Of a stretch of 64,000 nt of DNA, positions 56,029 to 64,000 are shown piece by piece. The position numbers and the translations under genes are program-made. Source of the stretch: Clostridium beijerinckii. GTDB taxonomy: Bacteria > Bacillota > Clostridia > Clostridiales > Clostridiaceae. Location of the stretch: positions 2,619,001-2,683,000 of the forward strand of contig NZ_CP144906.1 of NCBI RefSeq assembly GCF_036699995.1, in the 5' to 3' direction. Under the pieces are notes generated by a model that saw only the letters and a program-made list of their open reading frames with translations, did no database searches and was not told the origin of the DNA. The stretch's first letter is position 1. Every line of letters starts with the position of its first letter.

Positions 56029-56799
56029 ATGGATAAAAGTAAAAAAAATAAATTAATTGGAACAGGAGTCATTGTTGGATCCATGGCAGCATTAAGTGGT
56101 GCCATAGCAATGGGGAAGAGGTTTAGAAATAAAAAAATAAAAAAGATCATCGATATTAAGACATATTCTACAGGTGTAATTAGAAGTTTTGGTACTTTAT
56201 ATTTAAATGATGAAAAGCAGAAGGTGCCAGGAGATTTCGTGCAGTTCAAAGACATTGCTTCATTTGCAGGTCAAAAAATAGAAATTAAAGATACTGATAA
56301 AGATGATGATTATAAATTATCTTGGATAGAGATAAATGATGCAGGTAAGAAATTATTGATTTGTGATAGAAATATTTTGAAAAATATTTCATGGAATGAA
56401 CTAAATGATCAAAATTTAGTTTTTGGTAAAGTAGTAATAGTAGAAGGGGAAAAATACATCTTAAGGCTCTTAACTGGATATAGTGAAAAGAAAAATTATA
56501 AGAATAATGAATGGGATAAGTATATAGTAAATTCCAACAAAATTGATGGACTTCCACCAAGTGAAGATTATGATGTAGATAATAATATAAAGAAATTTGA
56601 TGATGAGAAGATTAATGGAAATAATAATGCTTTATGGCATTTGTATAATTTCTCATCTTTTACTCAAAGCGAAGGCTTAAGAAGTGAAAAATTCTGTATA
56701 ATAAGAGGATATTATTCAACAACATATTCTAAGCAGTCAGTTAAAGACTTAAAATATGAAACTGTAGGGTATAGACCGGTTTTAGAATTGATTGAATAA
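56029..56799 (+). CDS. Hypothetical protein with N-terminal membrane helix
   Basis: This 256-residue protein has a helix at about residues 9-27 (IGTGVIVGSMAALSGAIAMG) followed by a basic stretch and a soluble domain. It reads IIDIKTYSTGVIRSFGTLYL and later WIEINDAGKKLLICDRNILK and ends GYRPVLELIE, a closing seen in some prophage-like clostridial proteins. I do not recognise the family. ATG 56029 follows AAGGGGTGG; the upstream ATG 56008 has no ribosome site. It has its own terminator. Confidence 0.65.
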   Translation: MDKSKKNKLIGTGVIVGSMAALSGAIAMGKRFRNKKIKKIIDIKTYSTGVIRSFGTLYLNDEKQKVPGDFVQFKDIASFAGQKIEIKDTDKDDDYKLSWIEINDAGKKLLICDRNILKNISWNELNDQNLVFGKVVIVEGEKYILRLLTGYSEKKNYKNNEWDKYIVNSNKIDGLPPSEDYDVDNNIKKFDDEKINGNNNALWHLYNFSSFTQSEGLRSEKFCIIRGYYSTTYSKQSVKDLKYETVGYRPVLELIE

Positions 56800-56804
56800 A
56801 ATAT

Positions 56805-56846
56805 AAGCGTATGGGCACTTATTTATAGTAGCTTATGCGCTTTTAT
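56805..56846 (+). terminator. Rho-independent terminator
   Basis: AAGCGTATG pairs with TATGCGCTT (wobbles) and TTTATATTA follows. Confidence 0.65.
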
Positions 56847-56876
56847 ATTAATAAATAGATAATAATAGGAGGAAAA

Positions 56877-57737
56877 ATGAAATTAACAAATTTAAGTAAC
56901 AGAAAGAAAGGAATAATATTTATAACTGCATCTGCATTTGGATTTGCAATGATGTCAGCATTTGTTAAGATTTCTGGTGATTTGCCATCGTTTCAAAAAA
57001 CTTTTTTTAGAAATATAGTATCACTCATGGTGGCATTCGCACTAATATCAAAACATAGAGGAAACTTTTTTGGTCAAAAAAATAATCAGAAGACATTGTT
57101 GCTCAGGTCGATATTTGGAACTTTAGGCATTTTATTTAATTTCTACTCTATAGATAAACTAGTTCTATCAGATGCTAATATGTTAAATAAATTGAGCCCT
57201 TTCTTCGTAATTATTTTTTCGGGAATATTTTTAAAAGAGAAAGTGAATATAAAACAAATTATAGCAATAATTATAGCATTTATAGGAACTTTATTCATAA
57301 TAAAGCCTTCATTAAACTTAGAAATAATGCCTGCAATAGCTGGAATTTTAGGTGGTGTCACTGCAGCAGCAGCTTATACATGTGTTAGAGCTTTAAGTGG
57401 AAAAGAACATCCAGAAACTATTGTATTCTATTTTTCTTTTATTTCTAGTGTAATTACTTTTCCATTAATGATAATATACTATGAAAATATGAATATAATG
57501 CAACTTATCTATTTGCTTTTAGCTGGTATCTTTGCAAGTCTTGGACAATTTGGAATAACTTTAGCATATAAGTACGCACCAGCAAAGGAAATATCAATAT
57601 TTGATTATACAAATATAATTTTTTCAGCAATAATAAGTTTATGTTTATTTGGAATTCTTCCTGATTACATGAGTTTTATAGGATATATTATTATCTTCAG
57701 TGCATCTTTATATATGTTTTTATACAATAAAGATTGA
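56877..57737 (+). CDS. EamA/DMT-family transporter
   Basis: This 286-residue membrane protein has about ten helices in two EamA halves (FITASAFGFAMMSAFVKISG, SPFFVIIFSGIFLKEKVNIK, then IAGILGGVTAAAAYTCVRAL and DYTNIIFSAIISLCLFGILP). The family exports or imports small metabolites such as amino acids or purines; substrate is not predictable. GGAGG precedes the ATG. It stands as a single gene between a terminator and the flavodoxin promoter. Confidence 0.88.
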   Translation: MKLTNLSNRKKGIIFITASAFGFAMMSAFVKISGDLPSFQKTFFRNIVSLMVAFALISKHRGNFFGQKNNQKTLLLRSIFGTLGILFNFYSIDKLVLSDANMLNKLSPFFVIIFSGIFLKEKVNIKQIIAIIIAFIGTLFIIKPSLNLEIMPAIAGILGGVTAAAAYTCVRALSGKEHPETIVFYFSFISSVITFPLMIIYYENMNIMQLIYLLLAGIFASLGQFGITLAYKYAPAKEISIFDYTNIIFSAIISLCLFGILPDYMSFIGYIIIFSASLYMFLYNKD

Positions 57738-57796
57738 CTATAAGTAATATAAAAAATATTAGTTAAGGAAAAAAATATAAAATTTATTAATAAAAC

Positions 57797-57845
57797 TTGA
57801 CAAAAGTGGATAGATATAATATTATCTAATTGAGAATGATTTTCA
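57797..57845 (+). promoter_or_regulatory. Flavodoxin promoter with Fur-like box
   Basis: TTGACA (57797-57802) and TATTAT (57820-57825) are 17 bp apart. TGAGAATGATTTTCA at 57831-57845 matches the Fur 7-1-7 inverted repeat TGATAATnATTATCA at all but two symmetric positions and covers the start of transcription, the usual place for repression by iron. Confidence 0.75.
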
Positions 57846-57879
57846 AAATTATTTAATTAAATAGGGAGTGGTACAAGTA

Positions 57880-58296
57880 ATGAAAATAGTATATTGGTCA
57901 GGAACTGGAAACACAGAAAAAATGGCAGAATTAATTGCAAAAGGAATCATAGAAAGTGGGAAAGATGTTAATACTATAAATGTCTCAGATGTAAATATAG
58001 ACGAATTATTAAATGAGGATATACTTATTCTAGGTTGTTCAGCAATGGGAGATGAAGTATTAGAAGAGTCAGAGTTTGAGCCATTTATAGAGGAAATTTC
58101 AACTAAGGTATCGGGTAAGAAAGTTGCACTTTTCGGTTCTTATGGTTGGGGCGATGGAAAATGGATGAGAGACTTTGAGGAAAGAATGAACGGATATGGT
58201 TGTATTGTAGTAGAAACACCATTAATAGTTCAAAATGAACCAGATGAAGCTGAACAAGATTGTATAGACTTTGGTAAGAAGATTGCTAATATATAA
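57880..58296 (+). CDS. Flavodoxin
   Basis: This 138-residue short-chain flavodoxin carries electrons in place of ferredoxin. The FMN phosphate loop is SGTGNTEKMAE (7-17), and ILGCSAMGDEVLE and FGSYGWGDGKWM are the two loops around the flavin ring. ATG 57880 follows GGGAGTGG; GTG 57868 lies in that site. The Fur-like box in its promoter implies induction when iron is scarce, the classical time for flavodoxin. A DUF3793 gene follows 22 bases later. Confidence 0.92.
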   Translation: MKIVYWSGTGNTEKMAELIAKGIIESGKDVNTINVSDVNIDELLNEDILILGCSAMGDEVLEESEFEPFIEEISTKVSGKKVALFGSYGWGDGKWMRDFEERMNGYGCIVVETPLIVQNEPDEAEQDCIDFGKKIANI

Positions 58297-58318
58297 TTAA
58301 ATTTGGTGGTGATATGAT

Positions 58319-58954
58319 ATGAGATATCTAGATTTTTACAAAAGATTAGATTTGATGGACGAGAAGGAATATATAGAAAATTTCTTGGTATATAATTCAT
58401 CATTAGTAATCGCAGGGGTTAAACCAGCTGTAACTATAAATTTGAAAAAAAGTAATGAAAAGATGTATATTGGTTGGAATGACTTCGGAAAAAAATTTAT
58501 AAAGAATATAAATCTAAAGTTCATAGAGTTAAGAGAAAATAATGATTGTATGATAATAATGATTTATGATGAAAATATATTAGAAAAAGAATTAAATAAA
58601 AAATCACATATAGATTTTTTAGTAAACATAGGGTATCCTTCTCAAATAAAAATAGATAGATATATTGATACATTAAAATTTAGATATAATAAATATCACT
58701 GCCCTCATGAGCTTGGATTATTCCTAGGAATACCATTTGAAGATGTTAAAGATTTTATGGAATGTACTACTAAAAAATGTTTACTATGTGGGTACTGGAA
58801 GGTATATAACGATAGTAAGAAAGCAAAGATGATTTTTAACACATATGACACAGTTAAAGAATATACAATAAATAATATGCTTGAGGGAAGTTTATCGCGT
58901 GACCTCGCTTTAAGTATAAAAAACTCCTTTTATAAAAACGCTTTATACATTTGA
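58319..58954 (+). CDS. DUF3793 family protein
   Basis: This 211-residue soluble protein matches the DUF3793 family: NFLVYNSSLVIAGVKPAVTI near the N-terminus and CPHELGLFLGIPFEDVKDFM with a late CxxCG-like LLCGYWKVY. The role is unknown. Its constant neighbourhood with flavodoxin in clostridia suggests an iron or redox function. GGTGGTG precedes the ATG, and there is no promoter between, so it shares the Fur-controlled transcript. Confidence 0.85.
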   Translation: MRYLDFYKRLDLMDEKEYIENFLVYNSSLVIAGVKPAVTINLKKSNEKMYIGWNDFGKKFIKNINLKFIELRENNDCMIIMIYDENILEKELNKKSHIDFLVNIGYPSQIKIDRYIDTLKFRYNKYHCPHELGLFLGIPFEDVKDFMECTTKKCLLCGYWKVYNDSKKAKMIFNTYDTVKEYTINNMLEGSLSRDLALSIKNSFYKNALYI

Positions 58955-59052
58955 TTATAAAAATTGTATTTAGCAAATAGATGATTTAGATTATTAAAAT
59001 TGATTAATATAATTAAAAAAGTTTTATCAAAATTTTGAATACAAAATAAAAT

Positions 59053-59182
59053 ATTCTTGGTAACGCACACTACCATGAATGTGAGTAATTAACCACCAAA
59101 AGTTTAATATTTAGTGACCACACACCACTAAGTATTATGATTAAACGATATTTTATAATGTCCACACACCATTATAAATATC
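59053..59182. ncRNA. Three tandem hairpins with CACAC-ending loops
   Basis: Hairpin 1 (59053-59080) has loop ACGCACAC. Hairpin 2 (59106-59136, 11 pairs) has loop ACCACACAC. Hairpin 3 (59147-59182, 13 pairs with one bulge) has loop TCCACACAC. The stems differ in sequence while the loops stay alike, the pattern of a small RNA with repeated seed loops or of a repeated protein-binding site. A strong hairpin at 59255 could end it. Strand is undecided: read in reverse the loops are G-rich. No peptide is encoded. Confidence 0.45.
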
Positions 59183-59254
59183 TTCACAAATAGTACAAAC
59201 GAATAATTTCTATTTAATATAATAAAGTAGATACATTTCATAAAATTCAAATAT

Positions 59255-59295
59255 GACCCACAAGGTTTACAAAAACTTTGTGGGTCTAAAATTTT
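59255..59295 (+). terminator. Strong hairpin, likely terminator
   Basis: GACCCACAAGGTTT pairs with AAACTTTGTGGGTC (13 of 14) around a 4-base loop, followed by TAAAATTTT. It could end the flavodoxin unit or the candidate RNA before it. Confidence 0.65.
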
Positions 59296-59554
59296 AATAA
59301 TTATTAATTCTTATCAACCAATAGAAATATTTTAGTATCAAGGTTAAATTTATTTTAATAAATTTTTACAATGATAGATAATTAAAGTATAATTTGTTTA
59401 AGGATATTTTTCTGTAAAATAGTAAAAAATATAAAAAACATCATTAGTGGCTAATTAAATTAATTATTATTTTAACAATATCTAGGCGAAATCAAAGATT
59501 AATAGATAAATTATTTATGGTATAGGGAATTTTGAAGAATAAGGATGTGAGAAA

Positions 59555-60094
59555 ATGAATATTATGTTCAACAAACTTTTTGAAATAGATAAAGTAAGTG
59601 ATTCAATTGAAAAAATCAATTTTAGGGAAGCAGTAAGAGGAATAATAATAAAGGATAAAAAGATTCTAATGGTACATTCCAAGAATAAGGATTATAAGTT
59701 TCCAGGAGGAGGAATGAAAAAGGATGAGGGGCATATAGATGCTCTGAAAAGAGAAGTGGAAGAAGAAACTGGATATGTTTGCAGTAAAATTGGTGATCAA
59801 CTTGGAATTATAACAGAAAGAAGCAAAGATAAATATGTTAATAATAGAGTTTTTAAGATGATCTCTTACTATTACTTAGCAGAAGTATCAAATGTAAGGA
59901 AAGCTCAAAAATTGGATCCATATGAGGCTAAATTAAAATTTAGGCCAGAGTGGATACAAATAGAAGATGCTATTAATAATAATGAAAAAATAATATCATC
60001 AGGAGTAGAAACAATTCCAAACTGGATTTTTAGAGAAACTTATGTGCTAAAAGTGATAAAAGATTATATAAATAGATTTAATAAAATAACATAA
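59555..60094 (+). CDS. Nudix hydrolase
   Basis: This 179-residue protein has a Nudix box GGGMKKDEGHIDALKREVEE with ETGY, after the strand DYKFPGGG. The N-terminal half (INFREAVRGIIIKDKKILMV) is typical of MutT-like hydrolases. Substrate is unknown. Unlike the Nudix protein at 6796 it lacks the CoA-specific motif. AAGGATGTG precedes the ATG. It stands alone between large gaps. Confidence 0.82.
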   Translation: MNIMFNKLFEIDKVSDSIEKINFREAVRGIIIKDKKILMVHSKNKDYKFPGGGMKKDEGHIDALKREVEEETGYVCSKIGDQLGIITERSKDKYVNNRVFKMISYYYLAEVSNVRKAQKLDPYEAKLKFRPEWIQIEDAINNNEKIISSGVETIPNWIFRETYVLKVIKDYINRFNKIT

Positions 60095-60713
60095 TAATTA
60101 ATGCGTATATATTGCTGTAATAAATTTATATTTAAAGTTTTAGTAAGTGAAATACTCATACGCAATTTAAATGTAGAAATTTAATTAAAGAATATATATT
60201 AAAAAGGCTCGAAAGAAATGTAAGAAACTTTATGAATTAATTCATATTGCACAGAATATTAATAAAAACAAGTGTTAGTCAAAAGAAGAATAATCTAAAT
60301 ACCTTATTTTAGTGATAAAGTATGTAGAGTAAGGTGGTGATTTTTAGTAATAAGTGATAAGATTATAAATAGTTATAAAAATTTTATATCAAAGAAAGAA
60401 TGATATATGTTTATGAAATATTAACGATATGTCATTCTATTTGTGTGTTTTTATAAAAAATGTATTATAAATTATTGATTTTGGGATAGCGTGTATTAGA
60501 ATACATTATGGAAGATGGAATTTATTATTGAATATATGAGCATTAAATTGTTGGAGTAGCGAGGAGTGATATAAAGACGAATATGAAGATATATAATGTG
60601 AATTGAAAATGGACAAGGGTAATAGCTATAAATATATAGCTTTAATTTTTGTTTAACGTTAACAGAAAAAACTAGTAACTTGGGTGTTTTACTAGAAGGA
60701 AGAAGGATATTGT
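60095..60713. other. Gap before the MATE gene with operator-like dyad
   Basis: No gene was found. AGCTATA/TATAGCT near 60633 is a small hairpin with T-rich tail. TGTTTAACGTTAACA (60650-60664) is a near-perfect dyad about 50 bp before the MATE start, likely an operator for a TetR- or LacI-type regulator not present here. A weak long-range TGCGTAT/ATACGCA pair lies at 60103-60163. Confidence 0.4.
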
Positions 60714-62057
60714 GTGTTAATAAGAAAAGATGTTTTAAAGTTAGCAATACCTATAATGATAGAGCAAACATTTGTTATGTTATTAGGTACATGTAATACA
60801 ATGATGGCAGGACATATTGGTGAACAAGCTGTATCAGCAATAGGAATGGTTGATTCTATAAACAATATGTTCATATCATTTTTTGCAGCTTTATCAGTTG
60901 GTGCAACGGTAGTGGTTGCGCAGCAGATAGGAAGAAATAAACCTAAGAAAGCAAATGAAACAGCTAAACAAGCTATTGTATCAGGTATTTTAGTATCATT
61001 AATTATAACATTGCTTTTGTGGATTTTCAGGATTAAATTAATTAATGTACTTTATGGTTCAGCAGAAGAATTAGTTAAAATCGATGCAAAACTATATTTG
61101 GAGTTTACTTTGCTTACGTATCCATTTATAGCAATAGAACAAATTGCTAATGGTATACTCAGAGGATGTGGAGATACAAAAACTCCTATGCAAATAACAA
61201 TATTTATGAATCTTATAAATATTGCTTTAGGATATACATTGATATTTGGAATTAATACACTGAACATACCATCATTTGGAATAGCTGGTGCAGCAGTAGC
61301 AATTGCAATTGCTAGACTTATTGGTACTTTAATTATAATGTTAGTTTTATTTAGAGGAAGTAAAATTATAAAATTAAAAAATATATTTCCATTTAAATTT
61401 GATATGGAAATACAGAAAAATATATTTAATATAGGAATTCCAGCAGGTATGGAACAAGTGATATTTAATGCAGGAAAATTAATAGTTCAGATGTTTATAG
61501 TAACAATGGGAACAGCATCTATTGCTGCCAATGCAATTTCATCATCTATTGCTATAATGATAAATGTTCCAGGAAATTCGCTTTGTTTAGCAGCAACAAC
61601 TTTTGTGGGACAGTATGTAGGGAGAAATGATATTAAAGGTGCAAAAAGTACATTAATATACTTGACTAAGTTTGGTACTATTTGCTTAGTATCTTTGGGA
61701 TTGATTTTTATACCTATATCAAAATGGTTAGCATCTCTTTATACAAATGTTCCGGAGGTAATAAATATATCATCAACATTAACTAGAAGTAACAGTATAG
61801 CATTAATTGCTTGGGGGATATCTTTCATACTTTCATCCGGCCTTAAAGGAGCTGGTGATACCAGATATACTATGTTAACTGCATTTATAGGTATGTGGAT
61901 ATTTAGAATATTTGCAGGCTATATTTTAGGTATTGTTCTAGGAATTGGAGTTTTAGGAATTTGGATAGCTATGTATATTGATTGGATTGTACGTGGACTT
62001 ATGTACTGCTTTAGGCTTAGGGGAAATAACTGGCTTAAGCATAGAATTTCTGATTAA
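60714..62057 (+). CDS. MATE-family efflux transporter
   Basis: This 447-residue protein has twelve helices in two homologous halves, with MATE segments IPIMIEQTFVMLLGTCNTMM, AGHIGEQAVSAIG, QIANGILRGCGDTKTPMQI and ISFILSSGLKGAGDTRYTML. It exports cationic drugs or metabolites with sodium or protons. The start is GTG 60714 behind AAGGA. The dyad TGTTTAACGTTAACA upstream suggests regulated expression. A very long hairpin follows the gene. Confidence 0.9.
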   Translation: MLIRKDVLKLAIPIMIEQTFVMLLGTCNTMMAGHIGEQAVSAIGMVDSINNMFISFFAALSVGATVVVAQQIGRNKPKKANETAKQAIVSGILVSLIITLLLWIFRIKLINVLYGSAEELVKIDAKLYLEFTLLTYPFIAIEQIANGILRGCGDTKTPMQITIFMNLINIALGYTLIFGINTLNIPSFGIAGAAVAIAIARLIGTLIIMLVLFRGSKIIKLKNIFPFKFDMEIQKNIFNIGIPAGMEQVIFNAGKLIVQMFIVTMGTASIAANAISSSIAIMINVPGNSLCLAATTFVGQYVGRNDIKGAKSTLIYLTKFGTICLVSLGLIFIPISKWLASLYTNVPEVINISSTLTRSNSIALIAWGISFILSSGLKGAGDTRYTMLTAFIGMWIFRIFAGYILGIVLGIGVLGIWIAMYIDWIVRGLMYCFRLRGNNWLKHRISD

Positions 62058-62064
62058 AATAGTT

Positions 62065-62142
62065 AAAAGAAGTTATCTAAGAATAGGAAAATAATAATGG
62101 ATGATTAACATTAATTTTTATTATTTTTAGATAACTTCTTTT
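62065..62142 (+). terminator. Very long terminator hairpin after MATE gene
   Basis: AAAAGAAGTTATCTAA is perfectly inverted at 62127-62142, with an inner AAAATAATAA pairing helix that brings the stem to about 28 pairs; a T-rich end follows. Confidence 0.8.
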
Positions 62143-62323
62143 GTATAGTTATAAGAAATTTGCAAAGATATTAAAAAAATAGTTATAATTTAAAAGAAAA
62201 TGTTTACAATAATAACGGATGAGATTATAATAAGTAATAGAGTGTTTAAAAGTTTAAAGCATTAAATATTAATGTAACTTTTAACATAACCTCTAATACT
62301 CATTAATCTCTTTACATATAATT

Positions 62324-62348
62324 GGACTCCACTTTGGAGTTCTTTTAT
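62324..62348 (+). terminator. Hairpin with T-tail before uvsE
   Basis: GGACTCCA, CTT, TGGAGTTC form an 8-bp stem followed by TTTTATTA, 38 bases before the uvsE start. Because the MATE gene already has a terminator, this one may attenuate uvsE. The interval 62143-62323 shows nothing else. Confidence 0.6.
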
Positions 62349-62385
62349 TATGTTCAAGAAATATTAAGTACATAGGAGAAGAATT

Positions 62386-63348
62386 ATGAGAATAAGGTTT
62401 GGCTATGTAGCAATTTCAATGAGGTTGGGTAAAAAGATTTCTAGTTCTAGCACAGTTACATTTACAAATTATAATAAAATTATTTCTGAAATGAATAAAT
62501 TAGATAAACTAAAGAGTATAACACTATCTAACTTAAATGATCTAGAGAAAATACTTAAGTATAATGTGGAGAATCAAATACACTTTTATAGAATAACATC
62601 TGCTTTAATTCCTCTAGTTACCCATCCTGATGTTGGGTATTGGGGACATAGAGAGATTTTTAAAAAGGATTTTGAATTTATTGGTAGAATAATTAGGGAA
62701 AATAATATGAGAGTCGATACACATCCAGATCAATTTAATGTTTTAAATAGTGCAAGTAATGAGATTGTTAAAAACTCTATCAGCAATTTAATGCGCCAAG
62801 TAGAATGGTTTGAAGATCTTGGGTATTTACATGGAAAAATGGTTTTGCATGTGGGAGGAGCAACTGGTGGAAAAGAGTCAGGGATAAGCAGATTCATTGA
62901 TAATTTTTCTCTAATCCCAGAAGAAATAGGATCTAAATTAATTCTTGAAAATGATGATAAAATATATACTGCAAAGGAAGTTTTAGATATATGCAGAACT
63001 TTAAATCTTCCGATGGTATTAGATGTTCATCATCACAATTGCAATAATAATGGTGAAAATATAGAGGACTTACTCGAGGAGATTTTTAATACATGGGATA
63101 ATGAATTTTTTCCGCCTAAAATACATTTTTCAACGCCTAAAGACCACGATAAAGATAGAAAACATGCTGATTATATAAATGCAGAGGATCTTGTTGAATT
63201 CTTAGAAAAAGCTAAGGTTTTAGATAGGGATTTTGATATAATGCTAGAATGTAAGCAGAAAGATGAGGCACTGTATAAATTAGTAAAAGATATAAAAGTC
63301 ATAAGACCACAATATAAATGGATTGATAACAGCACTTTTGAATTATAA
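62386..63348 (+). CDS. uvsE: UV damage endonuclease
   Basis: This 320-residue repair enzyme cuts 5' of UV lesions, an alternative to nucleotide excision. It is a TIM barrel with three metals; ligand segments are RVDTHPDQFNVL, MVLHVGGATGGK, LILENDDKIYTA, VLDVHHHNCNNNG and KIHFSTPKDHDKDRKHADYI. The opening RFGYVAISMRL is the family start. All blocks are intact and length is normal for clostridia and Bacillus. TAGGAGAAG precedes the ATG; a hairpin with T-tail lies in its leader. Confidence 0.93.
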   Translation: MRIRFGYVAISMRLGKKISSSSTVTFTNYNKIISEMNKLDKLKSITLSNLNDLEKILKYNVENQIHFYRITSALIPLVTHPDVGYWGHREIFKKDFEFIGRIIRENNMRVDTHPDQFNVLNSASNEIVKNSISNLMRQVEWFEDLGYLHGKMVLHVGGATGGKESGISRFIDNFSLIPEEIGSKLILENDDKIYTAKEVLDICRTLNLPMVLDVHHHNCNNNGENIEDLLEEIFNTWDNEFFPPKIHFSTPKDHDKDRKHADYINAEDLVEFLEKAKVLDRDFDIMLECKQKDEALYKLVKDIKVIRPQYKWIDNSTFEL

Positions 63349-63357
63349 AATAGTCTT

Positions 63358-63397
63358 AACTACCTAGAAATTTTAATATTTTAGGTAGTTATTTTTA
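63358..63397 (+). terminator. uvsE terminator
   Basis: AACTACCTA is perfectly inverted at 63382-63390 and followed by ATTTTTAT. Confidence 0.8.
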
Positions 63398-63435
63398 TGA
63401 ATATATATTTGAATTTAGCATCATTAATAATATTC

Positions 63436-63444
63436 TGATATAAT
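63436..63444 (+). promoter_or_regulatory. Extended -10 element TGATATAAT
   Basis: The TGn-TATAAT pattern lies 130 bp before the secreted protein gene at 63576. A matching -35 is not evident, as is common for extended -10 promoters. GGAGG motifs at 63463 and 63484 have no start codon of a real frame after them. Confidence 0.45.
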
Positions 63445-63575
63445 AGATATATATGTTTTTGGAGGTAAATAATAATCTGGGAAGGAGGAAAGTACTGAAT
63501 TGTGCTGCTTTATAACATAATTTTAACAAAAATTTATTCCAATGGGATTCATATGAAGAAAGAAGGGATTTATTG

Positions 63576-64000
63576 ATGAGAAACATTATTAGAAATCTAT
63601 TACTTGGATTAATAATAATATCAGCAATAATGGGACAACCTGTTTTTGCAGCAGATAATGATTTAAACTCATATGTATATAACCATTTAGAAAACTGGGA
63701 CACAGAGTTTCAAATTGATTATTATAAATCTGATGTATTAGAAGTAGTACAAAATATTGCAAAAGACGATGATTACTTAATGAGATCACTAGAGAAAATG
63801 GTCTATGAAAGAGTTGGAGATAAAGCAACATTAAAGGTTACTTATAGAACAACTAAAGATCAAGAGTTATATATTAATCAAGAGCTAACTAAAATAGTTA
63901 ATTCTATAACTACCAATGGAATGAGCGATTTTGATAAGGTCAAGGCAATAAATGAATATTTAATAAATAGATTTGAATATGATGATAGTCTTGTATCTAA
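63576..64000 (+). CDS. Secreted transglutaminase-like protein (3' end outside window)
   Basis: The frame opens at ATG 63576 behind GAAGGGA and runs off the window after 141 codons. Residues 1-27 are a signal peptide with cleavage likely after PVFAA (AAD follows). Then comes a 90-residue helical part and FDKVKAINEYLINRFEYDDS, which matches the start of bacterial transglutaminase-like domains; the catalytic Cys would lie beyond the edge. It probably acts on the cell surface, like the anchored relative at 47800. Confidence 0.75.
   Translation, partial: MRNIIRNLLLGLIIISAIMGQPVFAADNDLNSYVYNHLENWDTEFQIDYYKSDVLEVVQNIAKDDDYLMRSLEKMVYERVGDKATLKVTYRTTKDQELYINQELTKIVNSITTNGMSDFDKVKAINEYLINRFEYDDSLVS

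Noticed and set aside
63395-63831. Minus-strand open frames near the right edge
   Set aside because: They are opposite the signal peptide and mature part of the secreted protein and lack ribosome sites.

Overview
The window is AT-rich DNA from a solventogenic Clostridium sensu stricto. Gene order and content across the D-xylose locus match what I know of the Clostridium beijerinckii group (xylFII-lytS-yesN, xylFGH, xylA, xylB, ROK-type xylR, transaldolase, transketolase). That assignment is by recall and pattern, not by a search. Start codons are ATG, GTG and TTG with strong Shine-Dalgarno sequences. There are no rRNA or tRNA genes, no CRISPR array and no intact insertion sequence.

Layout. 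(1) 1-6.4 kb is an arabinose-side island: an ArsR-type and an AraC-type regulator on the minus strand, then a GH127 beta-L-arabinofuranosidase, an AraM-type glycerol-1-phosphate dehydrogenase and an AraL/NagD-type HAD phosphatase. (2) 6.8-13 kb is a mixed accessory stretch: Nudix hydrolase, ribose-5-phosphate isomerase, three GNAT acetyltransferases, an orphan ATPase, a MerR/carboxymuconolactone-decarboxylase pair, and decayed gene remnants (two transporter ends, one isochorismatase). (3) 13.4-33 kb is the xylose regulon. XylFII senses extracellular xylose and signals through LytS and YesN to the xylFGH importer. XylA and XylB make xylulose-5-phosphate under the repressor XylR, and transaldolase and transketolase feed it into glycolysis. 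A DUF4867 protein and an L-fucose/arabinose-isomerase-like enzyme follow. RpiA at 8.1 kb serves the same pathway. (4) 33.7-41.9 kb is nitrogen-related: a GntR regulator, two near-duplicate glutamine-type binding proteins, permease, ATPase, asparaginase, a metallophosphatase and a membrane-dipeptidase-type peptidase. (5) 42-57.7 kb holds housekeeping and envelope genes: an SDR reductase, an OmpR-type two-component pair, an M16 peptidase, RecX, transglutaminase-like and TPR proteins, a 1437-residue 2-hydroxyacyl-CoA dehydratase activator fusion, a phosphodiester-glycosidase-family protein, two unknown anchored proteins and an EamA transporter. (6) 57.8-64 kb has a flavodoxin/DUF3793 pair behind a Fur-like box, a Nudix hydrolase, a MATE exporter, UvsE and the start of a secreted transglutaminase-like protein cut by the window edge.

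The most unusual signals are non-coding. The xylFII, xylA and xylB promoters carry the same 13-bp quasi-palindrome at exactly the same distance (43 bp) from the -35 box, a strong candidate XylR operator. A family of long imperfect palindromes (about 120-430 bp) sits in four gene gaps between 23 and 40 kb. Three tandem hairpins with near-identical CACAC-ending loops lie at 59.05-59.18 kb. A compact structured element ending in a T-run lies on the minus strand at 11.6 kb. The sugar-sensing three-component system itself is already known from C. beijerinckii and is not claimed as new.
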